Positions 36,444 to 44,374 of a stretch of 64,000 bases of DNA are shown here, in pieces. Each line of letters begins with the position of its first letter. The stretch's first letter is position 1. The DNA is from Pseudomonadota bacterium (GTDB taxonomy: Bacteria > Pseudomonadota > Alphaproteobacteria > Sphingomonadales > Govanellaceae), in the NCBI GenBank assembly GCA_003577275.1, contig QEVO01000004.1:62001-126000 (forward strand). The letters are read 5' to 3'. The translations under genes were made by a program, and so were the position numbers. The notes beneath the pieces are model-generated. The model had not been told where the DNA came from. It saw nothing but the letters and a program-made list of their open reading frames with translations, and did no database searches.

Positions 36444-36460
36444 TGTCAAATTATCCGACA
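36444..36460 (-). promoter_or_regulatory. Upstream activator site, 17-bp palindrome
   Basis: Read on the minus strand: TGTCGGATAATTTGACA. It matches 15 of 17 bases with the site at 40393-40409. Its centre is 85 bp from the G of the -12 GC, the same as at the other gene. Likely bound by a sigma-54 activator. Confidence 0.75.
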
Positions 36461-36484
36461 ACGCGGCGGCTGCAAATCTGATAT

Positions 36485-37654
36485 TCACAGCGATACCGGC
36501 AGGCACCCGAAGTTGTTTTGCTTGAGGTGGTCGCAGGCTTTGCGCGCTTCTTCGATGGTGGAAAACCCGATGAGGCGGGCGCGGTATAAGGGCTTGCGGG
36601 TCTTCTTGCCGGGGCCCGCCACCTTGACGCTCAATTGCTCGCCCGCCGGCACGATGGTAATGGCGCTCTCCGCCAGGCGCTGCGCCGCGCCGTAATTGCG
36701 GAAGGCGCCGACCTGGATGCCCCACTGCCGGCCTTGGTAAACAGCGCGGTCCACTTGCGTCGAGGGCGCCTTGATCGAGGCTTCCAGCACCTTGGGCGGC
36801 ATGGTTGCCAAGCCCTGGCCGTCAAAGGCGTTGGTCAGGATGGAGCGCATGTAAGCATCCCGCGCCGCCGCCGTATTGCCGCCGAACACCACGCCCACCA
36901 GCCGGGTGCCGTCGCGCTCGGCGGAGCTGACCAGATTGAAGCCCGAGGCCGCCGTATAGCCGGTCTTGATGCCGTCAACGCCTTGAAAATTCCCCAACAG
37001 ACGGTTGTGATTGCGATAAGTCCGTCCGTTGTACCTAAACTCGCGGGTTGAAAAGAAGGTGTAATATTCGGGAAAATCACGGCGGATGGCGACGCCGAGC
37101 TTGGCCATGTCCCGCGGCGTTGACACCTGCGCGCTGTTGGGCAGACCGGAAGCGTTCATGAACCGCGTCTGCGTCATGCCGAGCTCATGCGCCCGCGCCG
37201 TCATCATCTTGGCGAACTGCCTCTCCGTGCCGCCCATCGCTTCCGCCAGCACGGTGGCGGCATCGTTGGCCGACAGCGTCACCAAGGCAAGGATGGCTTC
37301 CCGCACCGTAATGGTCGATCCCGGCGCCAGCCACAGCTTGGTCGGCGAACGTCCCGCCGCCACGGGCGAGACGGGGAGCTTGCGATCGAGCGTCAGACCG
37401 CCGTTCTTCAAGGCATCAAATACCAGATAGAGGGTCATGACTTTAGTTAGCGAGGCGGGATAGCCTTGGCGATCGGCGCCGCGGGCGAAGTAGACTTCCC
37501 CGGTGGCCTCGTTGATCACAATGGCGGATGGCGTGCGTTTGGCCGCCAGGGTTGGGGAGGCGCTGCCGCCCACCACCAGCAAGGCCATCGTCAGCCAAAG
37601 AATGGCTCCCTTCATGCTTTGAAACCAGAACGGATATCCCGTTCGATACTGCAT
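36485..37654 (-). CDS. dacA: D-alanyl-D-alanine carboxypeptidase with SPOR domain
   Basis: Periplasmic low-molecular-mass penicillin-binding protein that trims terminal D-Ala from peptidoglycan. Active-site motifs: S68-L-T-K71, SAN in LSANDA, and KTG in GIKTGYTAASG. The N-terminus is a membrane/signal segment (about 16-36). In place of the usual PBP5 C-terminal anchor it ends in a SPOR domain (about 305-389: WGIQVGAFRNYGAAQRLA), which binds glycan strands stripped of stem peptides, common in alphaproteobacterial family members. dadA, which oxidises D-alanine, is next upstream on the same strand. Confidence 0.94.
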   Translation of the reverse strand: MQYRTGYPFWFQSMKGAILWLTMALLVVGGSASPTLAAKRTPSAIVINEATGEVYFARGADRQGYPASLTKVMTLYLVFDALKNGGLTLDRKLPVSPVAAGRSPTKLWLAPGSTITVREAILALVTLSANDAATVLAEAMGGTERQFAKMMTARAHELGMTQTRFMNASGLPNSAQVSTPRDMAKLGVAIRRDFPEYYTFFSTREFRYNGRTYRNHNRLLGNFQGVDGIKTGYTAASGFNLVSSAERDGTRLVGVVFGGNTAAARDAYMRSILTNAFDGQGLATMPPKVLEASIKAPSTQVDRAVYQGRQWGIQVGAFRNYGAAQRLAESAITIVPAGEQLSVKVAGPGKKTRKPLYRARLIGFSTIEEARKACDHLKQNNFGCLPVSL

Positions 37655-37772
37655 CCCTCAATTCCTCCGCCCGTCAACCCGACTAGGTTTAAGACCCTAT
37701 CATAATACACTGGAATCTATTAAGGAATCCTCCATTTGCAGCGACAGAATTTTTTTCTGTAATGGCAGAGGG

Positions 37773-39032
37773 TTAGAAGCGGAGTGGGCGATAGGGCTGC
37801 GGATCAATGGCCGGTTCGCGGCCGCTCATGAGATCGGCAACCATGCGTCCCGCCCCGGCCGCCATGGTCCACCCCAAATGGCCATGCCCGGTGTTGAAAT
37901 ATACGTTCTCCAAACGGCCGCGGCCCATGATCGGCACGCCATCGGCGCTCATCGGCCTAAAGCCGCACCACGGTTCGATGTCCTCCTCCTTCATGAAGGG
38001 CGCGTAGTCGGGAAAAAGCGCCACCACGAACCGCTTCAAATTGTCGATGCGCGAGGGCGTCAGCCGTGGATCATAGCCGGCGAACTCAGCCGTGCCGCCG
38101 ACCCGCAGGCGCTCGCCCAACGGCGTCACCACGGCGTGAAAATGATCGTCGATCACCGGAATTTTCGGCCCCCCATTCCAGCCGCCCAGCGGTGTGGTGA
38201 TGGAATAGCCCTTCACCGGTCGCACCGGCACGCCGCCGCCAAAGGCGCGGGCTACGCGGCCGCTGTAGCTGCCGACGGCGATCACCACGGCATCCGCCGC
38301 ATACTCGCCCACCGAGGTGCGCACGGCGCGCACTTCCCTTCCCTGACGCGCCGCTCCTTCCACCGTGACGCCGAATTCAAATGCGACGCCAAGCTTTCTT
38401 GCGGCATCGGCCAAGCGAAGCGTAAACAGCCGGGCATCGCCGGATCCATCATCGGGATAGAAGATGCCGGCGGCGATATCATGGGCAACCGGCTTGAGCG
38501 CCGGCTCCTTTTCAATCGCGCCGTTGGCATCGACGATTTCATAACGTACGCCGAACTCGGCCAGGAACGCCGCCATATTCAACACGGCGTCAAAAGCCGC
38601 CTTGTCGCGAAAGATCTTGATGGTGCCGCCGGGGCCCTTGTCGTAGGCCAGCGACAGCTCGCGCTCCAGCTCGCCTAATACGCTCATGCTGTAAGAACAA
38701 AGGCGCACGTTATGGCTGGTATTGGCGCGAAACCGCTTGACGCCCGAATGCCACAGGAACGTCAAGCCCCAGGTGACCAAACTGGGCATGGCCTTGGGGC
38801 GCAAGAGAAAGGGCGAATCCTCCTTGCCGAGATACTTCAGCAGGAGCCGCCAGACGCCGGGCGCATTCCAGGGATCGGCCATGCTGGGCGTGACGATGCC
38901 GCCGTTGGCATAGCTGGTTTCCCGCGCCGCATCGGTTGCCCGATCAAGCACCGTCACTTGATGACCGCTTTTAGCCAGAAAATAGGCGGTGGAAACGCCC
39001 AGCAGCCCCGCGCCAACAACAACGACCCGCAT
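37773..39032 (-). CDS. dadA: D-amino acid dehydrogenase (FAD)
   Basis: Membrane-associated flavoprotein that oxidises D-alanine and other D-amino acids to 2-oxo acids. The FAD-binding loop GAGLLGVSTAYFLA is at the N-terminus (residues 7-20), SYANGGIVTPSMADPWNAPG is the DadA signature, and the C-terminus has GHLGWTMAAGAGRMVADLMSG. The 419-residue length is normal. Placed beside dacA, it would use the D-alanine that DacA releases, a reasonable recycling pair; the 118-base gap leaves co-transcription open. Confidence 0.92.
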   Translation of the reverse strand: MRVVVVGAGLLGVSTAYFLAKSGHQVTVLDRATDAARETSYANGGIVTPSMADPWNAPGVWRLLLKYLGKEDSPFLLRPKAMPSLVTWGLTFLWHSGVKRFRANTSHNVRLCSYSMSVLGELERELSLAYDKGPGGTIKIFRDKAAFDAVLNMAAFLAEFGVRYEIVDANGAIEKEPALKPVAHDIAAGIFYPDDGSGDARLFTLRLADAARKLGVAFEFGVTVEGAARQGREVRAVRTSVGEYAADAVVIAVGSYSGRVARAFGGGVPVRPVKGYSITTPLGGWNGGPKIPVIDDHFHAVVTPLGERLRVGGTAEFAGYDPRLTPSRIDNLKRFVVALFPDYAPFMKEEDIEPWCGFRPMSADGVPIMGRGRLENVYFNTGHGHLGWTMAAGAGRMVADLMSGREPAIDPQPYRPLRF

Positions 39033-39133
39033 GCAAGACCCCTTTATTTCATATCCGCAGGGATCATAGGCAAACGCCGTCGTGCGTCAATGCGCGATAG
39101 GTAGGCAAGCGCCGGAAATAATTGCTTTCAACC

Positions 39134-40321
39134 TCAATCGAGCTGATAGAGGATGCCTTTCAAATAAGCCGTTTCCGGCAGCGCCGGATGAACGGGATGA
39201 TCCGCTCCGGCGCCGGATGTTTTCAAGATTCGGCCAGTGCGTCCGGCATCATCGAGGCCGCGCTTGCAGGTCTCGGCGAAGTCGGCGACGCCAACGTTGT
39301 GGCTGCACGAGGCGAGGAACAAAAATCCGCCGGGCTCCACCAACGCGGATGTCAACCGCGCCAGCTTGCGATAGCCTTTCAACCCCGGCTGCAAGTCCTT
39401 TTTCGATTTCACGAACGCCGGCGGATCGGCGATCACCACGCCGAAGCGCTCACCTGCCGCGCCGCGTTTTTCGGCATCCGCGAATACTTCCGCGCGCTGG
39501 ACGCTTACCCGATCAGCGACACCATTCAATCGCGCCGCTTGTTCCGCCAACGCCAGCGATCCTTCCGAGCGATCAACGGCAACGACTGAAGAAGCGCCCG
39601 AGGCCGCGCAGGTGACGGCAAAGCCGCCGGCGTAGGTATAATAATCGATAACCCGCCGATCTTTGGCGAGTTTCGCCACAAAGGCGCGGTTATCGCGGTG
39701 ATCATAAAACCAGCCGGTTTTTTGTCCGCCCAGCGGATCGCACACGAACCGCAAACCATTTTCCTCAACTGCCAGCGACTCTTCGCCGCCTTTGGCCGCA
39801 AAGGTTGTCAATTCCAGTCCTTCGAGTTTTCGCGCTGGGCTATCATTCTTGAAGATGAGGCGCGCCGGCGACAGGGTTTGCTCCAGCGCCTCGATCAGCG
39901 GCGGCGATAGACGATCTATCATGGCCGTATTGGCCTGCGCCACCACCGCATCGCCGAAGCGATCGATGACCAGCCCCGGCAGGCCATCGGCCTCGGCGTG
40001 GATCAGCCGGTAATAGGGACGATCGAACAACTGATTGCGCAACTGAACGGCGCTGCGAATCCGCTCGGTCATAAAGCCGGCATCGATCGCCGCCTCAATA
40101 TTCCTCGTCAACAAGCGGGCGGCGATCAAGGTGTGGGGGTTGAAGCCATAAAGGCCAAGCGCCTCGCCGCCGGCATCCTCGATGACCACGAGCGAACCCG
40201 GCGCAAGGGCTTTGGCCGAGGCCGTCATGGCGATTTCGTTGGAGAAGATCCAGGGATGGCCGTGGCGGGCCCGCTTGCCGCCGCCTTTGACCAGCCGGAT
40301 GATGGGATAAGAGGTTGACAT
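39134..40321 (-). CDS. rlmI: RlmI-type 23S rRNA (cytosine-C5) methyltransferase
   Basis: SAM-dependent methyltransferase of the RlmI/RlmK group. A PUA RNA-binding domain covers about residues 1-75 (GHPWIFSNEI), an EEHEA-like middle domain about 75-175, and a Rossmann methyltransferase domain the rest: VIDYYTYAGGFAVTCAASGA (SAM loop), DPPAFVKSKKDL (catalytic motif IV) and LASCSHNV with the likely catalytic Cys. The frame extends to 40357; the ATG at 40321 is preferred because it matches the family N-terminus. The target base is assigned by family only. Confidence 0.9.
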   Translation of the reverse strand: MSTSYPIIRLVKGGGKRARHGHPWIFSNEIAMTASAKALAPGSLVVIEDAGGEALGLYGFNPHTLIAARLLTRNIEAAIDAGFMTERIRSAVQLRNQLFDRPYYRLIHAEADGLPGLVIDRFGDAVVAQANTAMIDRLSPPLIEALEQTLSPARLIFKNDSPARKLEGLELTTFAAKGGEESLAVEENGLRFVCDPLGGQKTGWFYDHRDNRAFVAKLAKDRRVIDYYTYAGGFAVTCAASGASSVVAVDRSEGSLALAEQAARLNGVADRVSVQRAEVFADAEKRGAAGERFGVVIADPPAFVKSKKDLQPGLKGYRKLARLTSALVEPGGFLFLASCSHNVGVADFAETCKRGLDDAGRTGRILKTSGAGADHPVHPALPETAYLKGILYQLD

Positions 40322-40392
40322 GGCCGCCTTTATGGGGGCCCTTCGCCCCGAAATCAAGCCGGGCCCGGCGCGGCGGCATTAACCATATTTAG

Positions 40393-40409
40393 TGTCGGAT
40401 TACTTGACA
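40393..40409 (+). promoter_or_regulatory. Upstream activator site, 17-bp palindrome
   Basis: TGTCGGATTACTTGACA, nearly identical to the site at 36444-36460 (minus strand). Its centre lies 85 bp from the G of the -12 GC. Confidence 0.75.
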
Positions 40410-40471
40410 ACTTCGCCGTCATGAGTAACCAAAATTCATATTTTATTATTATATATCAATAAGTTAAAAAA

Positions 40472-40489
40472 TTGGCCTGCGATTTGCTT
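40472..40489 (+). promoter_or_regulatory. Sigma-54 promoter of second PEP-CTERM gene
   Basis: TTGGCCTGCGATTTGCTT has GG (40474-40475) and GC (40486-40487) ten bases apart and matches the consensus except for two bases after TTGGC. The predicted transcript start is near 40499, about 50 bases before the ATG, which has AGGAGGGG. Confidence 0.78.
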
Positions 40490-40549
40490 TACTGCTCACC
40501 GAGCGTCTTGGAGGCGCTATCAGGATAATCCTCAGGAGGGGAAGTAACA

Positions 40550-41098
40550 ATGAATCTCGCGTCTTTAAAACACCTTCTCGCCGCCGGCATTCTGGCGGGG
40601 GCGATGATCGGCACCGCGGCCGTGGCCGCGCCGGTCGTTTATGACGGCACCATTAATTCCGGCGATACCGTAACCGGCCATATCGATGAGCCCGATGGCG
40701 GCGCCAACAATGACTACTGGAAATTTACCGCCAATGCCGGCGATTTCGCCGTCATCACCGGCCACCGCTTGGACGCCGCCCTTGATCTGGCGTTCTCCCT
40801 TTACTTCGGCACTGACGACGCTACCTGGGTTCTGGTTGATAGCGGTGACGACGAAATTCCCGAATTGCCAGGCTTTGCGGGGCCGTTCTCCGACCCGCAA
40901 ACCATGGGCGTGCTGCCGTATACCGGCGATTACTCGATTATGATGTGGGCGTTCCTCAGCGGCGCGCTGACCGAGGAAGGCGACAACTATCAGCTGCAGT
41001 TGACGATCCGTCCCGGCACTCCGGTGCCTGCTCCGGCGGCGCTCGGCATTGTCGGTCTTGGCCTGATGGGTCTCGGCCTGGCCCGCCGTCGCAAGTAA
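40550..41098 (+). CDS. PEP-CTERM sorting-domain surface protein
   Basis: Secreted protein of 182 residues: signal peptide (about 1-27), a beta-rich domain similar in feel to bacterial pre-peptidase C-terminal (PPC) domains (SGDTVTGHIDEPDGGANNDYWKF, DYSIMMWA), and a C-terminal PEP-CTERM tail VPAPAALGIVGLGLMGLGLA then RRRK that is almost identical to the protein at 35658-36311. It is acidic and lacks catalytic motifs. A strong ribosome binding site and a sigma-54 promoter precede it. Confidence 0.9.
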   Translation: MNLASLKHLLAAGILAGAMIGTAAVAAPVVYDGTINSGDTVTGHIDEPDGGANNDYWKFTANAGDFAVITGHRLDAALDLAFSLYFGTDDATWVLVDSGDDEIPELPGFAGPFSDPQTMGVLPYTGDYSIMMWAFLSGALTEEGDNYQLQLTIRPGTPVPAPAALGIVGLGLMGLGLARRRK

Positions 41099-41118
41099 GC
41101 TTACCCTACACTCGTCTT

Positions 41119-41150
41119 AAAAAGGCGGCTCTCACGAGCCGCCTTTTTTT
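41119..41150. terminator. Bidirectional terminator between PEP-CTERM gene and the amine-catabolism operon
   Basis: A 13-bp stem, AAAAAGGCGGCTC/GAGCCGCCTTTTT with loop TCAC, T-rich on both strands. It ends both the plus-strand PEP-CTERM transcript and the minus-strand operon that finishes at 41153. Confidence 0.92.
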
Positions 41151-41152
41151 CA

Positions 41153-42781
41153 TTACCGCACCTCAGCCCATTCTTTCTGGCGCAGTTCGACGCGACGGAT
41201 TTTACCCGACACGGTTTTGGGCAGGTTGTCGACGAATTCGATCTTGCGCGGATACTTGTAGGGCGCAGTGACCGACTTTACGTGCTCCTGCAATTCCTTG
41301 ACCAATTCATCCGAGCCCTTATAGCCCGGCGCCAGGATGACGAAGGCCTTGACTACCTCGCCCCGGGTCGGGTCGGGACTGGCCACCACCGCCGATTCCG
41401 CCACCGCCGGGTGCTCAATGAGCGCGCTCTCCACCTCAAACGGACCGATGCGGTAGCCTGATGACAAGATCACATCATCGGCGCGGCCAACAAACCAGAA
41501 ATAGCCGTCCTTATCCTTGGTGGCGCGATCGCCGGTAAAATACCAATCACCCTTGAACACGGACGCGGTTTGTTCCGGATTGCCTTTATAACCTTTAAAC
41601 AGCCCTTGCGGCCGTTCCGGTTTTACCCGAATTGCAATGTTACCTTCCGTATCAGGCGGCAACACGTTGCCGTCGTCATCCACCACATCGAGATCGATGC
41701 CCGGCGACGGCTTGCCCATGGAGCCGATGCGCGGCGGCAGGCAGGGAAAGCTGCCGCACAAGAGCACGGTTTCGGTTTGTCCGTAGCCATCGCGGATAAC
41801 AAGCCCGGTGGCGCGCTTCCATACTTCGATCACTTCCGGATTTAAAGGCTCGCCGGCGCCCACACAGTGGCGCAGATGGGGAAACTTGTATTTCGATAAA
41901 TCCTGCAGCACCACCATGCGGTAGATGGTGGGCGCGCCGCACATGGTGGTGATGGGATGGCGCGCCAACAGATCAAGCGTGCGTTTGGCGTCAAAGCCGC
42001 CGGTGTGATGAACGAACATGGCCGCGCCCTGCGACCACGGGCCGAAGTAGCTGCTCCACGCCGCCTTCGCCCAGCCGGTATCGGAGATGTTCCAATGCAG
42101 ATCCTCGGGCCGCAGATCGAGCCAATAGCGCCCCGTAGTTTGATGACCGATGGCATACGAGTGAGTATGAATGGTCATCTTCGGATAGCCGGTGGTGCCC
42201 GAGGTGAAATAGCACAGCGCATCCTCGTCGGCGCGGGTATCGACCGCCGGAAAATCAGCCTTGACGCCCATGAGCGCCGCTTCGAAATTGACCCATCCCG
42301 GACGCTCAGCATCGACCACCAGGAACGCCTTCAGACTCAAACATTCATGGCGCACGCCATCCACCTTGGCGGCGTTGGCGTCATCGGTAATCACCGCCAC
42401 GGCGCGCGACGCCTGCACGCGATAAGCGATATCCTTGGCCGAGAGTTGCGTGGTGCCGGGCGATACCACCGCCCCCATGCGAAGACAGGCGCTTACCGTC
42501 TCCCACCAGGCGATCTGACGGCCGAGGATGACGATCACCGTATCGCCGCGCGAAACGCCGAGATTGGCCAGCGCCCGCGCCAACTGCTGCGAGCGGACGC
42601 TGATGTCGGCGAAGGTGCGCTTGGCTTCATGGCCGTAATCATCAACCCAATGGAGCGCCAATTTGCTGGGGTCGCGGGCCGCCCAGGCGTCAATCACCTC
42701 GCGGGCGAAGTTGTACATGGTGGGGCGCTCCCAGCGAAAGGAGGCGCGGACGGCATCATAATCCTGCATGTTGGAGGTCAT
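41153..42781 (-). CDS. AMP-forming acyl-CoA synthetase, ACSM/aryl-CoA ligase-like
   Basis: Adenylates a carboxylic acid and transfers it to CoA. The phosphate loop is YFTSGTTGYPKM, motif GYGQTE is present, and the adenylate-binding GDRATKDKDGYFWFVGRADDVILSSGYRIG precedes the C-terminal Lys in PKTVSGKIRR. The 542-residue protein resembles medium-chain (ACSM) and benzoate/phenylacetate-type ligases; the acid cannot be fixed. It is the last gene of the minus-strand block and its start overlaps the end of the NapH-like gene, so it is translationally coupled. It would activate the acid made by the aldehyde dehydrogenase. Confidence 0.9.
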   Translation of the reverse strand: MTSNMQDYDAVRASFRWERPTMYNFAREVIDAWAARDPSKLALHWVDDYGHEAKRTFADISVRSQQLARALANLGVSRGDTVIVILGRQIAWWETVSACLRMGAVVSPGTTQLSAKDIAYRVQASRAVAVITDDANAAKVDGVRHECLSLKAFLVVDAERPGWVNFEAALMGVKADFPAVDTRADEDALCYFTSGTTGYPKMTIHTHSYAIGHQTTGRYWLDLRPEDLHWNISDTGWAKAAWSSYFGPWSQGAAMFVHHTGGFDAKRTLDLLARHPITTMCGAPTIYRMVVLQDLSKYKFPHLRHCVGAGEPLNPEVIEVWKRATGLVIRDGYGQTETVLLCGSFPCLPPRIGSMGKPSPGIDLDVVDDDGNVLPPDTEGNIAIRVKPERPQGLFKGYKGNPEQTASVFKGDWYFTGDRATKDKDGYFWFVGRADDVILSSGYRIGPFEVESALIEHPAVAESAVVASPDPTRGEVVKAFVILAPGYKGSDELVKELQEHVKSVTAPYKYPRKIEFVDNLPKTVSGKIRRVELRQKEWAEVR

Positions 42782-43647
42782 TTCTGATTGGCCCTTTCAT
42801 TCTTTTGCTTCGAGCTTGGAGCATGGCCTGCCCCAAAGCGCGTCGTGAATTGAAAAACATCCTCGCCGCAGACATCCAGGCAGCGGCCGCAATTGATACA
42901 GTCGCGGTCGGTGATGACCGGACTGACGCCGCTTGCGCCGCCATAGAGCGCCGGGTTGATGACCTGCGGTTCGGGGCAGATGTGGAAACAATCGCCGCAA
43001 TGGGTGCAGGCATCGCGGCGCACGGCGCTGACGCGCAACAGGCTGGCGCTGCCGAGCACGCCGTAGAAGGCCCCGACGGGACAGAGATGACCGCACCAGC
43101 CATGCTTGGCGGCAAAAAGGTCAAACAGGAAAATGGCGAGAACCACCACCCACGCCGCGCCCATGCCGAAGACCAAACCGCGATGCAGCATGGTGATCGG
43201 ATTGATCACTTCCCAGGCAATGGTTCCGGTCACTGCCGACGCCACCACCACCGCAGCCGCGATCCAATATCGAGTTTGACGCCGCAGTTTCCATGTCGCG
43301 CGCAAGCCGAAGGCGCGGCGCAAGGCGGCAGCGGCATCCGTCACCGGATTGATCGGACATACCCAGGCGCAATAGGCGCGGCCGCCAACGAGCAGATAAA
43401 AACCGGCAACGATAAGAGCGCCCAGCACGGCTGTCGCGGCAAGATCGTGACCGGCGGCCAGCGACTGCAGCGCGATGAACGGATCGGTCAGCGGCAGCCG
43501 CTCCAATACCAGGGAGGATGCAAGGTTTCCTTTCAGAAGCCATACGCCAAGCCAGGGCGAGGCCAGAAACAGCGCCAATATCCCGAACTGGCACAAGCGC
43601 CGCAGGATCAGCCATTTGCCAAAGGGCGCCGGCACGATCTTATCCAT
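42778..43647 (-). CDS. mauN: MauN/NapH-type 4Fe-4S membrane protein
   Basis: Membrane ferredoxin-type protein of 289 residues that usually passes electrons between the quinone pool and a periplasmic system. Four to five membrane helices; CAWVCPINP and WCGHLCPVGAFYG are the paired cysteine motifs of NapH at the cytoplasmic face. C-terminal 4Fe-4S motifs are CTHCGDCFHICPEP and CINCGRCLDVCGEDVF. The frame extends much further upstream, but ATG 43647 gives the natural start and overlaps the preceding gene by 8 bases. MauM/MauN in methylamine dehydrogenase clusters are homologues of NapG/NapH, which fits this context better than nitrate reduction, for which no genes are seen. Confidence 0.88.
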   Translation of the reverse strand: MDKIVPAPFGKWLILRRLCQFGILALFLASPWLGVWLLKGNLASSLVLERLPLTDPFIALQSLAAGHDLAATAVLGALIVAGFYLLVGGRAYCAWVCPINPVTDAAAALRRAFGLRATWKLRRQTRYWIAAAVVVASAVTGTIAWEVINPITMLHRGLVFGMGAAWVVVLAIFLFDLFAAKHGWCGHLCPVGAFYGVLGSASLLRVSAVRRDACTHCGDCFHICPEPQVINPALYGGASGVSPVITDRDCINCGRCLDVCGEDVFQFTTRFGAGHAPSSKQKNERANQK

Positions 43648-44335
43648 GACGCCCCGCAAGTCCGGTATCCGTTTGCGCCAATCGACGCGGCAGTACCTTG
43701 ATCGAAGCTTCCTCGGTGATGCAGTCCTTCTCGCATTTGCCGCAACCGGTGCAGGACTCGGCATGAACGGTCGGCAGGAATACCGAGCGGCCATCCTTGA
43801 CCAGGAGTTCCATGGTGATCGCCTCGCCCTTGACCGGACAGGCGATGAAGCAGGCGCGGCAAGCGCCAACGCCATTGAAGCTGTAACAACGATCGACGCC
43901 GACGAAGACGGCAAGCCCCATGTCAGCGGCCTTGATGTCGGTAAGCGCCGGATCGAGCGCGCCGGTTGGGCAAGCTTTGACGCACGGGATGTCTTCACAC
44001 ATCTCGCAGGGAATATCGCGGGCGAGGAAGAACGGCGTGCCAACCGGCACCGGCTCTCCCATCTCGGCCAGGCGCAGGGTGTCATACGGGCAGTCACGCA
44101 CGCACAGGCCGCAGCGTACGCAGGCGGCCAAGAATTCCGGTTCCGGCAAAGCGCCAGGCGGCCGGATGGCGGTGGCGGCAAGGGCGCGGCCGCGGCGGCC
44201 ATAGTCCGCCAACGCTGCGCCTACCGCCACCGCCGCAAGGAACAGCCTGCCCAGTCTGGTTAACGCGCCGCGGCGCGTCATGGCGCTCAAGCCGGCTGCC
44301 GCCGGCCATCGCTTTTTTTCGCCTTCGAGCGCCAC
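43640..44335 (-). CDS. mauM: MauM/NapG-type 4Fe-4S ferredoxin protein
   Basis: Periplasmic ferredoxin-type electron carrier of 231 residues. Four cysteine clusters are readable: CVRCGLCVRDCP, CEMCEDIPCVKACP, CYSFNGVGACRACFIACP and CTGCGKCEKDC. The N-terminus has a twin-Arg sequence (TRRGALTRLG followed by a hydrophobic stretch), so Tat export is expected. The start is a GTG at 44335 (GAGAG upstream) or the ATG at 44281 just before the twin-Arg motif. It is paired with the NapH-like gene. Proposed partner of the amine dehydrogenase maturation or electron path by analogy with mauMN. Confidence 0.87.
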   Translation of the reverse strand: MALEGEKKRWPAAAGLSAMTRRGALTRLGRLFLAAVAVGAALADYGRRGRALAATAIRPPGALPEPEFLAACVRCGLCVRDCPYDTLRLAEMGEPVPVGTPFFLARDIPCEMCEDIPCVKACPTGALDPALTDIKAADMGLAVFVGVDRCYSFNGVGACRACFIACPVKGEAITMELLVKDGRSVFLPTVHAESCTGCGKCEKDCITEEASIKVLPRRLAQTDTGLAGRHG

Positions 44336-44374
44336 GACGTACTCTCATGCTGCGGCACGCTGATATCCCCTGTG

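Noticed and set aside
42778..44335. Periplasmic nitrate reductase (nap) operon
   Set aside because: Only NapG/NapH-like genes are present; no napA, napB or napD. The MauM/MauN reading fits the neighbours better.
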